Part shown: positions 21,937 to 22,534 of the stretch, in pieces
Position numbering within the stretch: position 1 is the first letter of the stretch
Layout: the number at the start of each line of letters is the position of its first letter
NCBI GenBank assembly: GCA_003151895.1
Contig: PLYX01000246.1
Coordinates: forward strand, 2,673 to 25,206
Direction of reading: 5' to 3'
DNA length: 22,534 nucleotides
From: Solirubrobacterales bacterium
GTDB taxonomy: Bacteria; Actinomycetota; Thermoleophilia; Solirubrobacterales; Solirubrobacteraceae
The notes under the pieces: generated by a model
Seen by the model: the letters and a program-made list of their open reading frames with translations, nothing else
Database searches by the model: none
What the model was told of the DNA's origin: nothing
Translations under genes and position numbers: made by a program

Positions 21937-21965
21937 ATTATACGCCGCGATAGTTGCGTTGTCAA
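21937..21965 (-). promoter_or_regulatory. Perfect consensus sigma-70 promoter of the sigma-factor gene
   Basis: On the minus strand TTGACA (21965-21960), exactly 17 nt, TATAAT (21942-21937): 12 of 12 consensus bases. Transcription should start near 21930. Confidence 0.85.
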
Positions 21966-22210
21966 TCATTCCTGTTGGACTCATTCGTTTGACGTGGTTC
22001 GACGCCTCCTGCACAGCCACCTTCCCGCACCTCATAACCCACGAAACAGGCGGAAGGTCCGCAATGACGGCGGAAAATCTGGAACGGGTGCATACAAAGC
22101 TCTACCCGTTCGCAGGCGTCGTATATCAGGCATCGGTCGATTCGGCGCTTTTCATGAGGGGTTTGGGTCGTGCTTGGGTCATGAACGCTCTGGATGAGCC
22201 GTTGAGGTCG
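21966..22210. other. Rest of the divergent intergenic region, no gene seen
   Basis: This stretch is clearly less G+C-rich than its neighbours. Open frames on both strands lack a ribosome binding site, recognisable domains and plausible composition. No tRNA or known RNA motif is recognised. It probably holds upstream promoter elements for the sigma factor and the SDR gene. Confidence 0.5.
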
Positions 22211-22216
22211 TAAGCT
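22211..22216 (+). promoter_or_regulatory. -10 box of the SDR gene, leaderless start
   Basis: TAAGCT lies 8 nt before the ATG at 22225. No good -35 at 17-18 nt. There is no ribosome binding site, which fits a leaderless transcript. Confidence 0.4.
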
Positions 22217-22224
22217 CACCCGCC

Positions 22225-22534
22225 ATGACCCCGGTCCTGCCCGACGATGAGCGTTCGCGACTGTTCTCACCGTCACTGCTGGACGGCCAGGTGGCGATCG
22301 TCACCGGCGGCGGCACCGGTCTCGGCCGTGAGACGGCGCTCGAGCTCGCCCGCTGTGGCGCCCGCGTGGTGATCTGTGGGCGTCGCGAGGAGCCGTTGCG
22401 CCAGACCGTCGCCGCCGACCCGCGCGGGCTGATCGAGGCTCACGTATGCGACATCCGCGAGGAGCACCAGGTCGATCCGATGGTGGATGAGGTCCTCGCA
22501 CGCCACGGCCAGATCGATCTGCTCGTCAACAACG
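22225..22534 (+). CDS. Short-chain dehydrogenase/reductase (3' end missing)
   Basis: The first 103 residues of a Rossmann-fold SDR are visible. The cofactor loop is TGGGTGLG after DGQVAIV, and the second strand ends CGRREEP; an Arg there suggests NADP(H) preference. CDIREEHQVD and IDLLVNN (start of the NNAG motif) follow. The N-terminus (MTPVLPDDERSRLFSPSLLD) resembles actinobacterial SDRs related to 2,4-dienoyl-CoA reductase, but the catalytic Ser-Tyr-Lys lies beyond the window. Substrate unknown. It is divergent from the sigma-factor gene. Confidence 0.9.
   Translation, partial: MTPVLPDDERSRLFSPSLLDGQVAIVTGGGTGLGRETALELARCGARVVICGRREEPLRQTVAADPRGLIEAHVCDIREEHQVDPMVDEVLARHGQIDLLVNN

Noticed and set aside
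21791..22276. Open frames on both strands in the sigma/SDR intergenic region
   Set aside because: No ribosome binding site, no domain, and they run through the perfect promoter. Treated as non-coding.

Overview
The window is very G+C-rich chromosomal DNA from an actinobacterium, most likely of the Thermoleophilia/Solirubrobacterales type. This lineage call is an inference. It rests on the FHA-MerR (GarA/FtsR-like) gene pair at the left edge, a wax-ester synthase/DGAT, a membrane protein with a sigma-region-4 helix-turn-helix and an RskA-like outer domain, a c-di-AMP riboswitch on a wall-remodelling gene, and many starts that appear leaderless. No rRNA, tRNA, transposase, phage gene or CRISPR array was found.

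Layout. (1) 1-3516, plus strand: partial FHA protein, FtsR-like MerR regulator, SRPBCC protein and an alkyl-DHAP-synthase-like flavoprotein, tightly packed. (2) 3514-3598: a 19-bp tandem repeat ending in a hairpin, between convergent genes. (3) 3621-4433, minus: membrane-anchored sigma-4-like HTH protein. (4) 4504-4917, plus: hotdog thioesterase. (5) 8909 down to 4929, minus: WS/DGAT, glutamine-dependent NAD+ synthetase and a lipoprotein, driven by a near-consensus promoter right at the WS/DGAT start codon. (6) 9118-11000, plus: a small unknown protein, then a regulatory block (promoter with a CRP-type palindrome, then a ydaO/c-di-AMP riboswitch) controlling an RlpA-like protein, then a basic protein with a run of five-residue repeats. 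(7) 11054-11806: SAM methyltransferase. (8) 11825-13846, minus: two toxin-antitoxin modules back to back, VapBC and a RES toxin with an HTH antitoxin. (9) 13957-16760, plus: DNA polymerase IV and two overlapping alpha/beta hydrolases. (10) 16765-18645, minus: ABC exporter. (11) 18745-20834, plus: YceH-like protein, CcdA-like membrane protein and a cupredoxin lipoprotein. (12) 20851-20963: three-copy GC-rich repeat. (13) 20974-21846, minus: a primary-like sigma factor with a perfect consensus promoter, divergent from a short-chain dehydrogenase cut by the right edge.

The most interesting points are the stacked cAMP-type and c-di-AMP-type control elements in front of the RlpA-like gene, the transmembrane sigma-4/RskA-like fusion, the RES antitoxin with a sigma-4/LuxR-like HTH and a leaderless promoter, the recurring -10 box placed 6-8 nt from start codons, and the pentad-repeat protein. 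Most of the rest is ordinary housekeeping and lipid metabolism.
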